Part shown: piece by piece, positions 35,958 to 44,114 of the stretch
Numbering within the stretch: position 1 is the stretch's first letter
Layout of the letters: every line of letters starts with the position of its first letter
DNA from: Pseudoramibacter faecis
Lineage (GTDB): Bacteria > Bacillota > Clostridia > Eubacteriales > Eubacteriaceae
Assembly (NCBI RefSeq): GCF_036289405.1
Contig: NZ_JAYFFI010000003.1
Location: forward strand, 135,516-199,515
Direction of reading: 5' to 3'
Length of the DNA stretch: 64,000 bases
Program-made: the position numbers and the translations under genes
Notes under the pieces: model-generated
What the model was told of the DNA's origin: nothing
Seen by the model: only the letters and a program-made list of their open reading frames with translations
Databases searched by the model: none

Positions 35958-36529
35958 TTACGCTAATTTAACCCGCTTATCGATATCTTCTTTTTCTTTC
36001 GGATCCGGTTCAGAGCCGATGCCGCCAAAGGGCATTTGGGCAACCAAAACGAAATTTCCCGGCACATTGAACGATTTTTTCACGGCGTCGTCAATCCCCG
36101 GATCATAATGCTGCATATTGGCGCCGATGCCTAATTCGCGAAGTCCTGCCCAGATCGAAAACCGCAGCATCCCATTGGATTGCTGCGCCCAAATCGGAAA
36201 GTTCGCGACATAAAACGGGAAATCTTCCCGGCACTTTTTCACGACGACTTCATCGTAAAAATAAAGCACAGTGCCGGCATCGGCTTTAAAGCTATCGATC
36301 TTTTCTCTGGCAACCTTGCCCGTTAAGCGTATCATCAATCGTGTCCCATAGGACGTCTTGTTTATCGCCAAGCGCCACGACCACCTGCTGACTTTTCATA
36401 ATTAAAAGCATCCGGAACTAATTCGGTCAAATCGCGAATCAGGTTCATCACCTGATCTTCCGGCACCGGCAGTTTTTTATTCAGATCATAAACGGAACGC
36501 CGTTTTTTCACTGCATCAACAATACTCAT
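35958..36529 (-). pseudogene. Nitroreductase-family protein, frameshifted
   Basis: The gene starts well at 36529 (AAAGGA upstream; IVDAVKKRRSVYDLNK, VPDAFN). It then shifts frame near 36400 to a segment reading SQQVVVALGDKQDVLWDTI and shifts again near 36310 to the remaining domain GKVAREKIDSFKADAG, FPIWAQQSNGM, LGIGANMQHYDPG and a final VAQMPFGGIG. All parts of an FMN-dependent nitroreductase of about 200 residues are present, so the decay is recent, with two single-base-type shifts and no large loss. The last 137 codons still form an open frame. It lies 37 bp after the hydroxyacyl-CoA dehydrogenase gene and was probably in its operon. Confidence 0.85.
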
Positions 36530-36566
36530 CTTTTATCCTTTGCATTGGTGTTATTTTGTAATAATT

Positions 36567-37523
36567 TTATTGACGATACTGATAAAAGCCTTCGCCGGCA
36601 TTAATGCCGAGCTTGCCTTCATCGATATACGATTTAAGGATGGCTGCGATCTTCCCATGGGTCGACTGCGGATCCGAGGCATCCGGATAATTCATCATCA
36701 CGTTGTAGGCCGTTGTCAAGCCGATGATATCCAAAATCTGAAAAGGTCCGAGGGGACTGCCCGTTCCCAAGCGCCAGGCCGAGTCAATCGTTTCAGGATC
36801 GCTCACGCCATTGGCCAGCAAGCTCTCGCTGGCATTCAGGAAGGGAATCAGCATGGAATTCAAAATGTATCCCGGCTGCTCTTTTAACACCTTTAGCGGC
36901 ACCATGTTGATCGCCTCTGCAAAGTCAACCGCTGCATCAAAGGCAGCCTGATCGGTTCCGTCATGCCCCATAATTTCTGCCGTGTTGCTGCGCCAGATAT
37001 TGTTGGCAAAGTGAATGGCCAGATAACGCTGGGGTTTCTTCACAAAATCTCTGAATTGACTGGGAACCATCGAAGAGGAATTGGTGGCCACAATAGTTTT
37101 GTCAGCCAGCAGCGGCGAGAGTTTTTTATAGAAGTCTTGCTTTGCTTCCGGGTTTTCCGCCATACTTTCGATGATCAAATCGGCATCTTTAACGGCTTCC
37201 GCAAGATCTGTGGTCAATTTCAAATTCCGGTAGGCGGCTTCCGCTGCTGCCTCTAATTCGGCAATTTTATCGGATGTCAGATTTTTCGGATCCGCAATCA
37301 GGCCTCGGGAAAAGCTGGCGTGACCGTTGCCGATCTGATTTTTAGCTCCCGCCAGTTCTGCCAGATAAATTTGATGCAGACGATCAATCTTTGGCTGAGA
37401 ACGCTCGATGGATGCGTCTGAGCGCAGCCAGACGGTCACGTCAAAACCGCGGTATGCAGATTGAAACGCAATTTGACTACCAAGAACGCCGCCGCCAGCG
37501 ACAACAACTTTTTGAATGTTCAT
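36567..37523 (-). CDS. 3-hydroxyacyl-CoA dehydrogenase
   Basis: This 318-residue NAD(P)-dependent dehydrogenase has an N-terminal Rossmann motif VVVAGGGVLGSQIAFQSA (residues 6-23), a catalytic-site AIHFANNIWRS in place of the common HFFNP, and the 3HCDH C-terminal domain (NSMLIPFLNASESLL, GLTTAYNV). It fits oxidation or reduction of short-chain 3-hydroxyacyl-CoA. The atypical active-site segment means the substrate may differ from acetoacetyl-CoA. AAGGAG precedes the ATG at 37523. No thiolase or crotonase is adjacent. It was probably co-transcribed with the broken nitroreductase gene. Confidence 0.85.
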   Translation of the reverse strand: MNIQKVVVAGGGVLGSQIAFQSAYRGFDVTVWLRSDASIERSQPKIDRLHQIYLAELAGAKNQIGNGHASFSRGLIADPKNLTSDKIAELEAAAEAAYRNLKLTTDLAEAVKDADLIIESMAENPEAKQDFYKKLSPLLADKTIVATNSSSMVPSQFRDFVKKPQRYLAIHFANNIWRSNTAEIMGHDGTDQAAFDAAVDFAEAINMVPLKVLKEQPGYILNSMLIPFLNASESLLANGVSDPETIDSAWRLGTGSPLGPFQILDIIGLTTAYNVMMNYPDASDPQSTHGKIAAILKSYIDEGKLGINAGEGFYQYRQ

Positions 37524-37622
37524 CTCGTATCTCCTTATCAATAAAATTTAAATTGACTGAAAAATTCACAGAAGTTTTTTAGGACTCTGTTAGATTGAGT
37601 TGTTTATCTTTTGATGTTTTTT

Positions 37623-37651
37623 ATATCAGCATCCAAATGAATTGTTGTCAA
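37623..37651 (-). promoter_or_regulatory. Candidate promoter of the 3-hydroxyacyl-CoA dehydrogenase gene
   Basis: On the minus strand a perfect TTGACA (37651-37646) and TGATAT (37628-37623) are separated by 17 bp, 100 bp before the start codon. The -10 match is poor. An overlapping TATAAA may be used instead. Confidence 0.45.
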
Positions 37652-37869
37652 CTATTTTTATAAAATTATTTTTAATTTGAGTTGTCTTTTCGTTAAAAAG
37701 GAGCCTGCATTCTCTATCGCGTCACAAAAAAATTTCTGCCGCGATCTACAAAAATAATTGCAATTGAAAAGCCCCTTTTCAGAGCTTTGATAAAATTTTT
37801 TCTTGTTAAATTTTCCAATATCAACTATCAACAGCGCTTACTCTTCTTTTGATTTCACGTTCAAAAATT
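37652..37869. other. AT-rich intergenic stretch without a visible gene
   Basis: Together with the promoter region this makes about 345 bp between genes. I see no coding frame, RNA gene or repeat that can be supported. Confidence 0.5.
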
Positions 37870-38220
37870 TTAAAATCGTCCAGTCGATTTTATCACCACG
37901 CCTTTAAAAAACCGACCGAATACCCAACGGCCGAGATAGTCGCTCCCCAGCCCCACAAAGTTGCCGAGCATCAGGCAAAGTAAAAGCATCTGCCAATTGC
38001 CGCCGGAGGCAAATGTCGAGAAACCGCCCATAAAAGTGCAAACAACCACCTTGGTCAGATCGCAATGGACCAGATAGCAAATGGCGCCGGTGAAAAATCT
38101 GCTGCACAGCGCGCTGAAAATCGGACCGTTGGAGATTAGATTCCCGAAAAACAAAATGGCGCTGCCAATGGCTGTTGATAAATAAATCCTGCTTCCATTT
38201 TGATTTCTCTTTCTTGTCAA
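37870..38220 (-). CDS. Short membrane protein, possible CrcB/Fluc-like fluoride channel subunit
   Basis: This is a predicted 116-residue protein with a basic start (residues 1-11) and three to four hydrophobic segments. The strip CTFMGGFSTFASGG, followed by LCLMLGNFVGLG and a basic end, resembles the GGFTTFST region and last helix of CrcB fluoride channels. The first half matches less well, with a cysteine-rich RFFTGAICYLVHC stretch. The start would be TTG at 38220 with a poor ribosome site. A better ribosome site and ATG at 38236 lie in a different frame, so the gene may have suffered a 5' frameshift. No fluoride riboswitch was recognised. Confidence 0.45.
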   Translation of the reverse strand: MTRKRNQNGSRIYLSTAIGSAILFFGNLISNGPIFSALCSRFFTGAICYLVHCDLTKVVVCTFMGGFSTFASGGNWQMLLLCLMLGNFVGLGSDYLGRWVFGRFFKGVVIKSTGRF

Positions 38221-38268
38221 TCAATCCCACTTTCATGTTATAACGGTTTTCGCTTTGCTCATAAAAAA

Positions 38269-38296
38269 CAGTCTGCTTTAATCGTGAAACAGACTG
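38269..38296 (-). terminator. Terminator of the metallopeptidase gene
   Basis: CAGTCTG / CAGACTG arms (38269-38275 / 38290-38296) with an inner TTT/AAA pairing are followed by TTTTTT on the minus strand, 16 bp after the stop. Confidence 0.75.
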
Positions 38297-38311
38297 CTCG
38301 TCTTCGGTCCT

Positions 38312-38863
38312 TTAAATCGGATAAAGGGTTCTCAGCGTTTTTTCCCGTTCCATCCAGTTGGGCATCAACGTTTTAAGCGCTGAGAAAAATGCATTGTTAT
38401 GGCTGGGGAAACTCAGATGCAGCACCTCGTGCTGAGCAACAAAGGCGATGCAAGCCTCCGGCACTTTGATGAGCTCGAGGTTCAAAATCAACACGCCGGT
38501 TTTCGGATTGCAGGCACCCCACTGATTATTCATCCGATAAATGCGCAATTGCGGCAAACGCTTGTGATTATAGGGAATGGCCTTCACCACCGCTTCCGCC
38601 ACGATCGGCGTGAAGACCGCCTCTGCCTGTTTCTGATACCAGGCGTCCAAAATGCCGGCGCTGGCTGCGATGTCGGCAGGTTCCTTGGTCGATAGATAAA
38701 GATATTCTCCGCGCAACGCTACCTGCTGGACCCCGCCGTCCCCAATCGGCTGCACCACCAAGGTGTAGTACCGTCCCAGATATTTATGCTTTTCCCCGGT
38801 TACAAAGTGATAATCCTTACAATGTTCAGGCATCACCGATTGTCTTAATTGGCTGTTGTTCAT
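38312..38863 (-). CDS. YgjP-like zinc metallopeptidase (DUF45)
   Basis: This 183-residue protein has the zinc motif QHEVLHLSFPSHNNAFF (HExxH plus a downstream His) near residues 140-156 and the preceding family strip NNQWGACNPKTGVLILNLELI. LGRYYTLVV at about 30-38 marks the N-terminal beta domain. Related YgjP proteins have 220-240 residues and about 40 more at the N-terminus, so this copy is short or its start lies elsewhere. The role of the family is poorly known. It is a single gene with its own terminator. Confidence 0.8.
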   Translation of the reverse strand: MNNSQLRQSVMPEHCKDYHFVTGEKHKYLGRYYTLVVQPIGDGGVQQVALRGEYLYLSTKEPADIAASAGILDAWYQKQAEAVFTPIVAEAVVKAIPYNHKRLPQLRIYRMNNQWGACNPKTGVLILNLELIKVPEACIAFVAQHEVLHLSFPSHNNAFFSALKTLMPNWMEREKTLRTLYPI

Positions 38864-38932
38864 ATCATCCTGCCTCTCTATAAGATATTATAGCTAAAAT
38901 TGATCGGCAAACGCACGATTTTCTTGTCGCTG

Positions 38933-38941
38933 TGATATAAT
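38933..38941 (+). promoter_or_regulatory. Extended -10 promoter of thyX
   Basis: TGATATAAT, an extended -10 element, has no good -35 box upstream. The predicted start near 38948 gives an 88-nt leader before thyX. Confidence 0.5.
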
Positions 38942-38954
38942 AATTTGACTTACC

Positions 38955-39018
38955 GGCGGTTTGCGTTCCAGACGCCGCCCGCTTCAAAATGAGTGGATCA
39001 GCGTTTGGCACCAAACGC
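38955..39018 (+). promoter_or_regulatory. Structured 5' leader of thyX
   Basis: Two stem-loops lie back to back. The first is GGCGG with an inner CGT pairing to ACG and CCGCC (38955-38979). The second is a near-perfect GCGTTTGG/CCAAACGC stem (39001-39018) ending five bases before the AAGGAGG ribosome site. The second stem could control ribosome access. No known riboswitch class was recognised. Confidence 0.45.
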
Positions 39019-39035
39019 ATTAAGGAGGTACTCAT

Positions 39036-39821
39036 ATGGAAAGCATTCTAAAAGTCAGCCTGCTCACCCACACCCCGGACCCGGAAAAGGCCATCGCTGC
39101 AGCGGCTAAACTTTGTTATTCATCTTCCGGCATCCCCGAACTTATGGCGAACCAAACACCTGATAAAGTCCAGGGCTTTTTAAACCGACTGTCCAACTAC
39201 GGGCACCTGTCCCCGGTGGAGCACGTCAGCTTCACCTTCGGCATCGAGGGTGTCAGCCGCTCCCTGACCCATCAGCTGGTGCGCCACCGCCTGGCCAGTT
39301 ACAGCCAAAAATCCCAGCGCTACGTGACTGAGGGCCAATTTGATTACATCATGCCGCCGGAAATCGCCGCGATCCCAGCCGCCAAGGCGCGCTACCTTAC
39401 GGCCATGGCCGATGACCAGGCTGCCTATGACGAATTGACCGACACCTTAAAAGCCGCACATCTTAAAACCTTTTTAGCCGAAGGGCTCTCCGAGGATGAG
39501 GCGGCCCGCAGGGCCGAAAAAAAAGCCATTGAAGACGCGCGTTATGTGCTGCCCAACGGCTGTGAAACCAAAATCGTCATGACGATGAACGCCCGGGAAC
39601 TGCTTCACTTTTTCAACCATCGCTGCTGCAACCGCGCCCAGTGGGAAATCCGCGAATGCGCGACTCAGATGCTTTTGCTGGTGAAGAAAGTCGCCCCTAC
39701 GCTGTTCAAAAACGCCGGTCCGTCTTGTCTGAATGGCCCCTGCCCGGAAGGCAATATGTATTGTGGCGATATTCAAGGCGTCCGCGCCCGCTTTACCGCC
39801 CTTCACAAGGCCAATCCATAA
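39036..39821 (+). CDS. thyX: Flavin-dependent thymidylate synthase
   Basis: This 261-residue FAD enzyme methylates dUMP to dTMP using methylene-tetrahydrofolate and NADPH. The ThyX motif is present as RHRLASYSQKSQR near residues 83-95, with SPVEHVSFTFGI before it and ARYVLPNGCETKIVMTMNARELLHFF in pieces after it. AAGGAGG lies 7 bp upstream of the ATG. Use of ThyX instead of ThyA is common in anaerobic Clostridia. An IS3-type element sits 41 bp after the stop. Confidence 0.95.
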   Translation: MESILKVSLLTHTPDPEKAIAAAAKLCYSSSGIPELMANQTPDKVQGFLNRLSNYGHLSPVEHVSFTFGIEGVSRSLTHQLVRHRLASYSQKSQRYVTEGQFDYIMPPEIAAIPAAKARYLTAMADDQAAYDELTDTLKAAHLKTFLAEGLSEDEAARRAEKKAIEDARYVLPNGCETKIVMTMNARELLHFFNHRCCNRAQWEIRECATQMLLLVKKVAPTLFKNAGPSCLNGPCPEGNMYCGDIQGVRARFTALHKANP

Positions 39822-39862
39822 AAGCGCGCCCGTATTTGCATACAAAAAAACATCCCGATGAA

Positions 39863-40868
39863 TTTGATATGTACCCAAAATCCTGGACACATCATTGGAA
39901 CCTAGGTTAGCAATAGATGGATGTTCTCCTGTATTTTACAGGAGGCATCCATTTTGTTTTGCTCTGGATCCGTTCGTTATTGTAGTAGTTTATATAGCTC
40001 CTTCCTGCTTTGGAGAAGGAATCAAACGATGGGTATTCCTTTTCATAGCCATCATACATTTCGTTCTTAAGCCTGCCAAAGAATGTCTCTATAATGCAGT
40101 TATCATAGCAGTTCCCTTTTCTTGACACAGACTGGATAATACCGTATTTCTTCAGCTCGTTACGACAGAAAGCCTGCTGATATTGCCATCCCTGGTCACT
40201 GTGCAAAATTAGACCCTTTACGGAAGGACATTTTCTAAATGCTCTTGTCAGCATCCGCTTAATCTGTTCCATGTTCGGGCTTACTGACAGATCACAGGAG
40301 ATTATCTCATTAGTCAGTCCCCATATCAAGTATGGGCGAAAGACAGCACTTACCCCAGGAAAAATTGAACTGTGATGCGTCTGTGGTCCATTTCTGGAAC
40401 GGTGCGGAAGCCTTAAAATCACGCTTGATCACGTTAGGAGCGACCCTGCCGACTTCTCTTTGTATGAATGGTATTTCTCCTTTGGACGTTTCCCTGCCAG
40501 CCCCATGCAGTGCATGAGGCGCCGGGTTCGTTTATGGTTCACCTTATATCCCTGGTTCAGCATTCCCATCGCTTTAATTAGAAGCCCCGGCGAGTACCTT
40601 TGAAACAAGCTCGTATTTTTCTTCTGCGGTCCAAACTTTGTCTTGGTTTTTGTGTTTTAAAACACTGGGACCATTAGCATCTTCCAGATCTTGCCCGCTT
40701 GCGGACAGTATTATGAAAGTTCTCTGTCTTGATGTTATCCGGGGTGCCCGGCCATTTCCCCTGACGATATACTTCTACACATTTCCCCTTGAATTCATAA
40801 CTGTATCGCATAAAAACACCCTCCTTACTGCTACATTTTCATCTCCAGTAAAGAGGGTACATATCAAA
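39863..40868 (-). mobile_element. IS3-family insertion sequence, degenerate
   Basis: The element is about 1,006 bp. It is bounded by perfect 14-bp inverted repeats, TTTGATATGTACCC at 39863-39876 and GGGTACATATCAAA at 40855-40868. If the ends start with TG, the core is 39865-40866. The internal coding region is an IS3 (IS150-like) OrfA/OrfB pair in the minus direction, now broken. The length is shorter than the usual 1.2-1.5 kb, so internal deletions are likely. No clear target duplication was found. Confidence 0.8.
39907..40811 (-). pseudogene. IS3-family transposase OrfA/OrfB remnants
   Basis: OrfA begins with ATG at 40811 (MRYSYEFKGKCVEVYRQGKW) and soon runs into stops. Fragments of OrfB follow in changing frames: KWTTDAS-like near 40390 with the first Asp. 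A 171-codon open frame (39907-40422) then contains LILHSDQGWQYQQAF with the second Asp and GNCYDNCIIETFFGRLKNE with the final Glu of the DDE triad, and the typical end INYYNNERIQSKTKW. All three catalytic residues survive, but in different frames, and the HTH region is lost, so no active transposase can form. Confidence 0.85.
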
Positions 40869-40930
40869 AGGCAACCGAGGTTTGTTTTCTCTTTATTTTT
40901 TCTATATTTTAAATCAAAATCAACTTTAAA

Positions 40931-41551
40931 CTAATCGAACAGGTTCCCCGGCCGTTGATAGGCCGAAAAGGGAGCTCCTGCGCTAATAATCGGCGAGACT
41001 AATAATTCCAGCTGATGATCAATTTCCGCTTCTTTCATGCCAATGAGCGGCATATTCAGCGTTAACCCCTCTAAAAACAGCGCAATCTGCTTGGACCAGA
41101 TTGCCGTATCCATTTCGTTGAATTCGCCGCGGGCAATGCCATAGATCAACACTTCACGAACGGTTTCCACCAGTCCGTCAAACTGCCACTGTTTGACAAT
41201 GCGCTCATCCGGGTTTTCCATAAAAAACTCGTAAATAGCGTGGGCCATCGTCGGCCCGTCACCGCGCATGGTTTTTTTATACACATCAAAGACACCAAAA
41301 AGAATATCCGTGGCCGTTTGTTCTTCCCAAATGGCAATATCGGCAGCATCGGCTGTAAGTTGTGCATCTCGGCGAAAGATTGTCAGAAAAATTTCTCGCG
41401 TCGAAGAATAATAAAGGTACAGACCGCCGCGGCTAATGCCGCAGGCCTCGATGATATCCTTCATCGTCACATTGGCAAATCCTTTTTCGAGAAAAACCTT
41501 TTTGGCCCGTTCCAATATCAATTCTTTTTTCTTTTCTGCGATGCGTCCCAT
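40931..41551 (-). CDS. TetR-family transcriptional regulator
   Basis: This 206-residue protein has an N-terminal TetR helix-turn-helix at about 9-55 (VFLEKGFANVTMKDIIEACG, GGLYLYYSS) and a ligand domain that gives no clue to its effector. GAGGC precedes the ATG. It stands alone, 60 bp downstream of thiI, and its target is unknown. The neighbouring IS3 element may have removed a partner gene that lay next to it. Confidence 0.85.
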   Translation of the reverse strand: MGRIAEKKKELILERAKKVFLEKGFANVTMKDIIEACGISRGGLYLYYSSTREIFLTIFRRDAQLTADAADIAIWEEQTATDILFGVFDVYKKTMRGDGPTMAHAIYEFFMENPDERIVKQWQFDGLVETVREVLIYGIARGEFNEMDTAIWSKQIALFLEGLTLNMPLIGMKEAEIDHQLELLVSPIISAGAPFSAYQRPGNLFD

Positions 41552-41610
41552 AGCGATGCCTCAACTTTTTGGTTTTATTATACGAGAAAGTATGAAATCG
41601 GTCAACAATT

Positions 41611-42798
41611 TTAGAGCCGAACGACTTCCGCTTTTGTCACCGCGTCGGCAATCATCGCTTCGGCCTCAGCCATCATGGCCGCTTCTCCTGCCCGAATTTT
41701 ATCCAGCTGCGGGCGCGTTTCCGGATGCTTTGGGACAAAGATGGTGCAACAATCTTCATAAGGCAAGATGGACGTTTCAAAGGTGCCGATATCTTGGGCA
41801 ATCTCCACGATTTCCTGCTTATCCATTCCAATCAGCGGGCGCAGCACCTGCATCGACACCACGTCGCTCGTCGCCGCGAGGCCCTCCTGGGTCTGGCTGG
41901 CCACCTGGCCAAGGCTTTCTCCGGTAACCAGGGAAAGCGCACCATTTTGTTCAGCAATTTTTTCCGCAATGCGCATCATAAAGCGTCGGATGATGAGCGT
42001 CGTTTGACGTTCCGGGCAGACTTCAACGATTTTGGTTTGGATATCGGTAAAAGGCACCACATAGAGACTCATGCGCCCAGTGTATCGGGTGAGAATCTTC
42101 GCCAGGTCAATCACTTTTTCTTTCGCGCGGTCACTGGTGAAGGGAAAGCTGTGAAAATACACGGCGATTGGGCGGATGCCGCGCTTGGCCATCATGTAGC
42201 CGGCCACCGGCGAATCAATCCCGCCGGATAGAAGCAGCGCCGCTTTGCCGGAGCAACCCACCGGCAAGCCGCCGTGGCATTTGATAAATTCGGAATAAAC
42301 GTAGGTTTGTTCCCGGACTTCCACCCAGATTTCCCGATCGGCACCTTTCATCTTTACTTTTTTGCCCTGACCGTTGTAATGCTTGAGCACCACGCCGCCG
42401 AGATGCCTGGCGATGTCCGGCGATTTCATCGGGAAGCGCTTGTCCGAACGCTTCACACAAACCTTGAAGCTATTGAAGGGAGCTTTATCCGCTTCTTCCC
42501 GCACCATCGGCTCGATGGCGGCCATCTCGCTGGGCACCACCGTCGCCGGACTGAGTGAGACCACCCCGAAAACCCGGCTCACCGCTTCCATCCCGGCGGA
42601 AAGCTCCGCGTCGCTGATGTGCACCACAATGCGTCCCTGCACCTTTTTCACGTCAACACTTTCAAAATGCCCCAGGGTGTTTCGGATGTTCTTAACCAGC
42701 ATATCGATAAACGTGTGTCGGTTGAGCCCTTTCAGGGCAATCTCTCCGTATCGCACCAAAATCACGTGCTCTCTCGGTTGATTTTCTGTTAACTGCAT
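41611..42798 (-). CDS. thiI: tRNA 4-thiouridine synthase ThiI
   Basis: This 395-residue protein has an N-terminal ferredoxin-like and THUMP RNA-binding region (about 1-165) and a PP-loop ATP pyrophosphatase domain with LLSGGIDSPVAGYMM (about 187-201). It adenylates and thiolates U8 of tRNA. The rhodanese domain of the E. coli enzyme is absent, as in Bacillus, so sulfur is expected to come straight from a dedicated desulfurase, here encoded 16 bp upstream. GGAG precedes the ATG. Confidence 0.93.
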   Translation of the reverse strand: MQLTENQPREHVILVRYGEIALKGLNRHTFIDMLVKNIRNTLGHFESVDVKKVQGRIVVHISDAELSAGMEAVSRVFGVVSLSPATVVPSEMAAIEPMVREEADKAPFNSFKVCVKRSDKRFPMKSPDIARHLGGVVLKHYNGQGKKVKMKGADREIWVEVREQTYVYSEFIKCHGGLPVGCSGKAALLLSGGIDSPVAGYMMAKRGIRPIAVYFHSFPFTSDRAKEKVIDLAKILTRYTGRMSLYVVPFTDIQTKIVEVCPERQTTLIIRRFMMRIAEKIAEQNGALSLVTGESLGQVASQTQEGLAATSDVVSMQVLRPLIGMDKQEIVEIAQDIGTFETSILPYEDCCTIFVPKHPETRPQLDKIRAGEAAMMAEAEAMIADAVTKAEVVRL

Positions 42799-42814
42799 GC
42801 CTTCTCCTCAATTT

Positions 42815-43984
42815 TTACCGCCGCCGCATCAACTTCCGAAGTTTCTGCACTTCTGCCACAATCACGGCCGTACCGGTTTTAACTTCTTCCCAGTTAGTTA
42901 GTGCCGAAAAGGAAATCCGAATGGTCCCATCGGCAGCATCGCGGCCGAGGCCGATAGCCTTCTGCACCCCGTGTTTTTCTTTTTTATGGGTTGAACAAGC
43001 GGACCCAGTAGAGATATAAACCCCTTTGGCCTCCGCCGCGTGCAAAAGAACCTCGCCGCGGATCCTTTTAATCGCTGCGCTCATCACGGCCGGACAGCGA
43101 TCGGCCGTCGCCGCCGGCCCGAGAATGGTCACGTCGTCCAATGCCTCGGTGAGGGTTTGAGCGACATATTGCTGATACTCCCCGATGCGGGCCATCACGG
43201 CCGGATCCTGCCAAACTTTCACGGCGGACTCAAAGCCCACAATCCCCTGCACATTTTCCGTGCCACTGCGCAGCCCGTTTTCTTGGCCGCCGCCCAAAAT
43301 CATCGGGCGGATGCGTCGGCCTTCCCTCAGATAAACCGCACCGATCCCCTTGGGTCCGTTGATCTTGTGGGCGCAGAGCGTCAGCCCGTCCACCGCTGTC
43401 TGCCGCACGTCCATCGGCATCTTCATGAATCCCTGCACAAAGTCCGAATGAAAAAAACAATCGGGATTTTTCGCTTTGATGATCCGCGCCATTTTCGCCA
43501 GCGGCTGAATCACCCCCAGCTCGTTATGAACTCCGATCACAGATACGAGGATGGTCCGCGCGTCCACTGCTTTTTCAAGCGCATCCAAATCGACCAAGCC
43601 TTCGGCGTTTACCGGCAGCCAAACAACTTCCATACCCCGCTGTTCGTAATCGCGAAACACATCGCGCACTGCCGGATGTTCAATCGCCGATGTAACAATT
43701 TTGGCCTGTTTGAAAACCGCCGGCCGGACATTGTCAACGATTCCGCGGATGAGCAAACTGTCTCCTTCGGAACCGCCGGAAGTAAAGATCATTTCGCCGC
43801 GTTTGGCGCCAATGACATCTGCGATGGTTTGCCTTGCCTGCGCGACGGTCTTTTGGGCCGCAAGTCCCGGCTGATACATGGCCGAGGGATTAAAATAGTC
43901 GGTTTTGAAGCTGGCCGTCATTCGCGAAACCACCCGCGGATGGACCCGGGTTGTCGCCGCATTATCCAAATAACAAATTTTCAA
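42815..43984 (-). CDS. Cysteine desulfurase (NifS/IscS type)
   Basis: This PLP enzyme of about 389 residues takes sulfur from cysteine. It opens with CYLDNAATTRVHP. The PLP lysine lies in CAHKINGPKGIGA, and the persulfide cysteine in STGSACSTHKKEKHG near residue 325. The TTG at 43984 is chosen because AGGAG lies 7 bp before it and the family begins right there. Its location directly before a rhodanese-less ThiI matches the NifZ-ThiI pair of Bacillus, so its main client is probably tRNA thiolation (inference). Confidence 0.92.
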   Translation of the reverse strand: MKICYLDNAATTRVHPRVVSRMTASFKTDYFNPSAMYQPGLAAQKTVAQARQTIADVIGAKRGEMIFTSGGSEGDSLLIRGIVDNVRPAVFKQAKIVTSAIEHPAVRDVFRDYEQRGMEVVWLPVNAEGLVDLDALEKAVDARTILVSVIGVHNELGVIQPLAKMARIIKAKNPDCFFHSDFVQGFMKMPMDVRQTAVDGLTLCAHKINGPKGIGAVYLREGRRIRPMILGGGQENGLRSGTENVQGIVGFESAVKVWQDPAVMARIGEYQQYVAQTLTEALDDVTILGPAATADRCPAVMSAAIKRIRGEVLLHAAEAKGVYISTGSACSTHKKEKHGVQKAIGLGRDAADGTIRISFSALTNWEEVKTGTAVIVAEVQKLRKLMRRR

Positions 43985-44062
43985 CGGATTCTCCTGTATT
44001 AAATGCCGATGCGTTTTGCACCAAGCGTCATTTTTGATAACGGACATTTTATCACAAAAAAG

Positions 44063-44094
44063 AAAGCCGTGAAAGCCTTCACCTTCACGACTTT
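44063..44094 (-). terminator. Terminator of the rnf operon
   Basis: An 11-bp stem with two G-T type pairs (44063-44073 / 44084-44094) is followed by a T-run on the minus strand, 20 bp after the rnfB stop. Confidence 0.8.
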
Positions 44095-44114
44095 TAATAG
44101 GTGGTTGTTCTGAT

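Noticed and set aside
43040..44002. 320-codon plus-strand frame opposite the cysteine desulfurase gene
   Set aside because: A shadow of a GC-rich gene on the other strand; its composition is rich in His and Arg with no family features.
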